Below are positions 5,638-5,659 of a stretch of DNA of 5,659 nucleotides, in pieces. This DNA is from Bacteroidaceae bacterium (GTDB lineage: Bacteria > Bacteroidota > Bacteroidia > Bacteroidales > Bacteroidaceae): positions 1 through 5,659 of the forward strand of contig JAFYMV010000130.1 in the NCBI GenBank assembly GCA_017548225.1. Direction: 5' to 3'. Both the position numbers and the translations under genes were made by a program. The first letter of the stretch is position 1; the number at the start of each line of letters is the position of its first letter. Under the pieces are notes generated by a model. That model searched no databases and had not been told where the DNA came from. It saw nothing but the letters and a program-made list of their open reading frames with translations.

Positions 5638-5659
5638 CGGCGGCTACCTACTCTCCCAC
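5638..5659 (-). rRNA. rrf: 5S ribosomal RNA, 3' end only (rest beyond the right edge)
   Basis: On the minus strand the edge bases read GTGGGAGAGTAGGTAGCCGC followed by CG, the conserved 3' end of bacterial 5S rRNA (the GGGAGAGTAGG helix region and the terminal strand that pairs with the 5' end). Only about 22 of roughly 110 bases are in the window. The downstream T-run and strong hairpin fit the end of an rRNA operon. The exact mature end may differ by one to four bases. Confidence 0.85.

Overview
The window is most likely from a member of the Bacteroidota, probably Bacteroidales. Four things point there: a TAnnTTTG-type promoter element, starts without Shine-Dalgarno sequences, an AT-rich leader before mid-GC genes, and dispersed 'CCCTCTCC…GGAGGGGG' palindromes whose translations (SPSLSGEGWGE, SPNPSQGGE) are familiar insertions in Bacteroidota proteins. 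The species cannot be named from the sequence.

Everything that is clearly genic lies on the minus strand, so the layout reads from right to left. At the right edge are the last bases of a 5S rRNA (5638-5659), followed by a strong hairpin that ends the rRNA operon (5595-5630). A non-coding stretch of about 210 bases follows. It holds a short heptamer tandem repeat and a nested CTAG-rich inverted repeat, and no gene. Next come a perfect 15-bp palindrome (5371-5385), a candidate operator, and a candidate -7 box (5351-5358). These precede a three-gene tripartite heavy-metal efflux operon of the Czc/Cus (HME-RND) type.

The operon order is adaptor lipoprotein (czcB-like, 3860-5314), RND pump (czcA-like, 571-3720) and outer-membrane channel (czcC-like, 1-558, cut by the left edge). 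The adaptor carries a strikingly His-rich, Cys-dotted periplasmic extension of about 117 residues with 41 His, plus a His-rich C-terminus. The pump is full length and lacks the classic CusA methionine signature in the parts examined, which favours divalent cations (Zn, Co, Cd or Ni) over Cu(I)/Ag(I). Together the three proteins should bind metal in the periplasm, pass it to the proton-driven pump and export it through the outer membrane.

The most unusual point is that two copies of one palindromic repeat family sit inside coding sequence of this operon, both open in frame. One is an 84-bp paired (inverted) copy in the cytoplasmic TM6-TM7 loop of the pump. The other is a 36-bp single copy at the signal-peptide/mature boundary of the channel protein. 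A second, unrelated AT-rich inverted repeat fills the 139-bp gap between the adaptor and pump genes.
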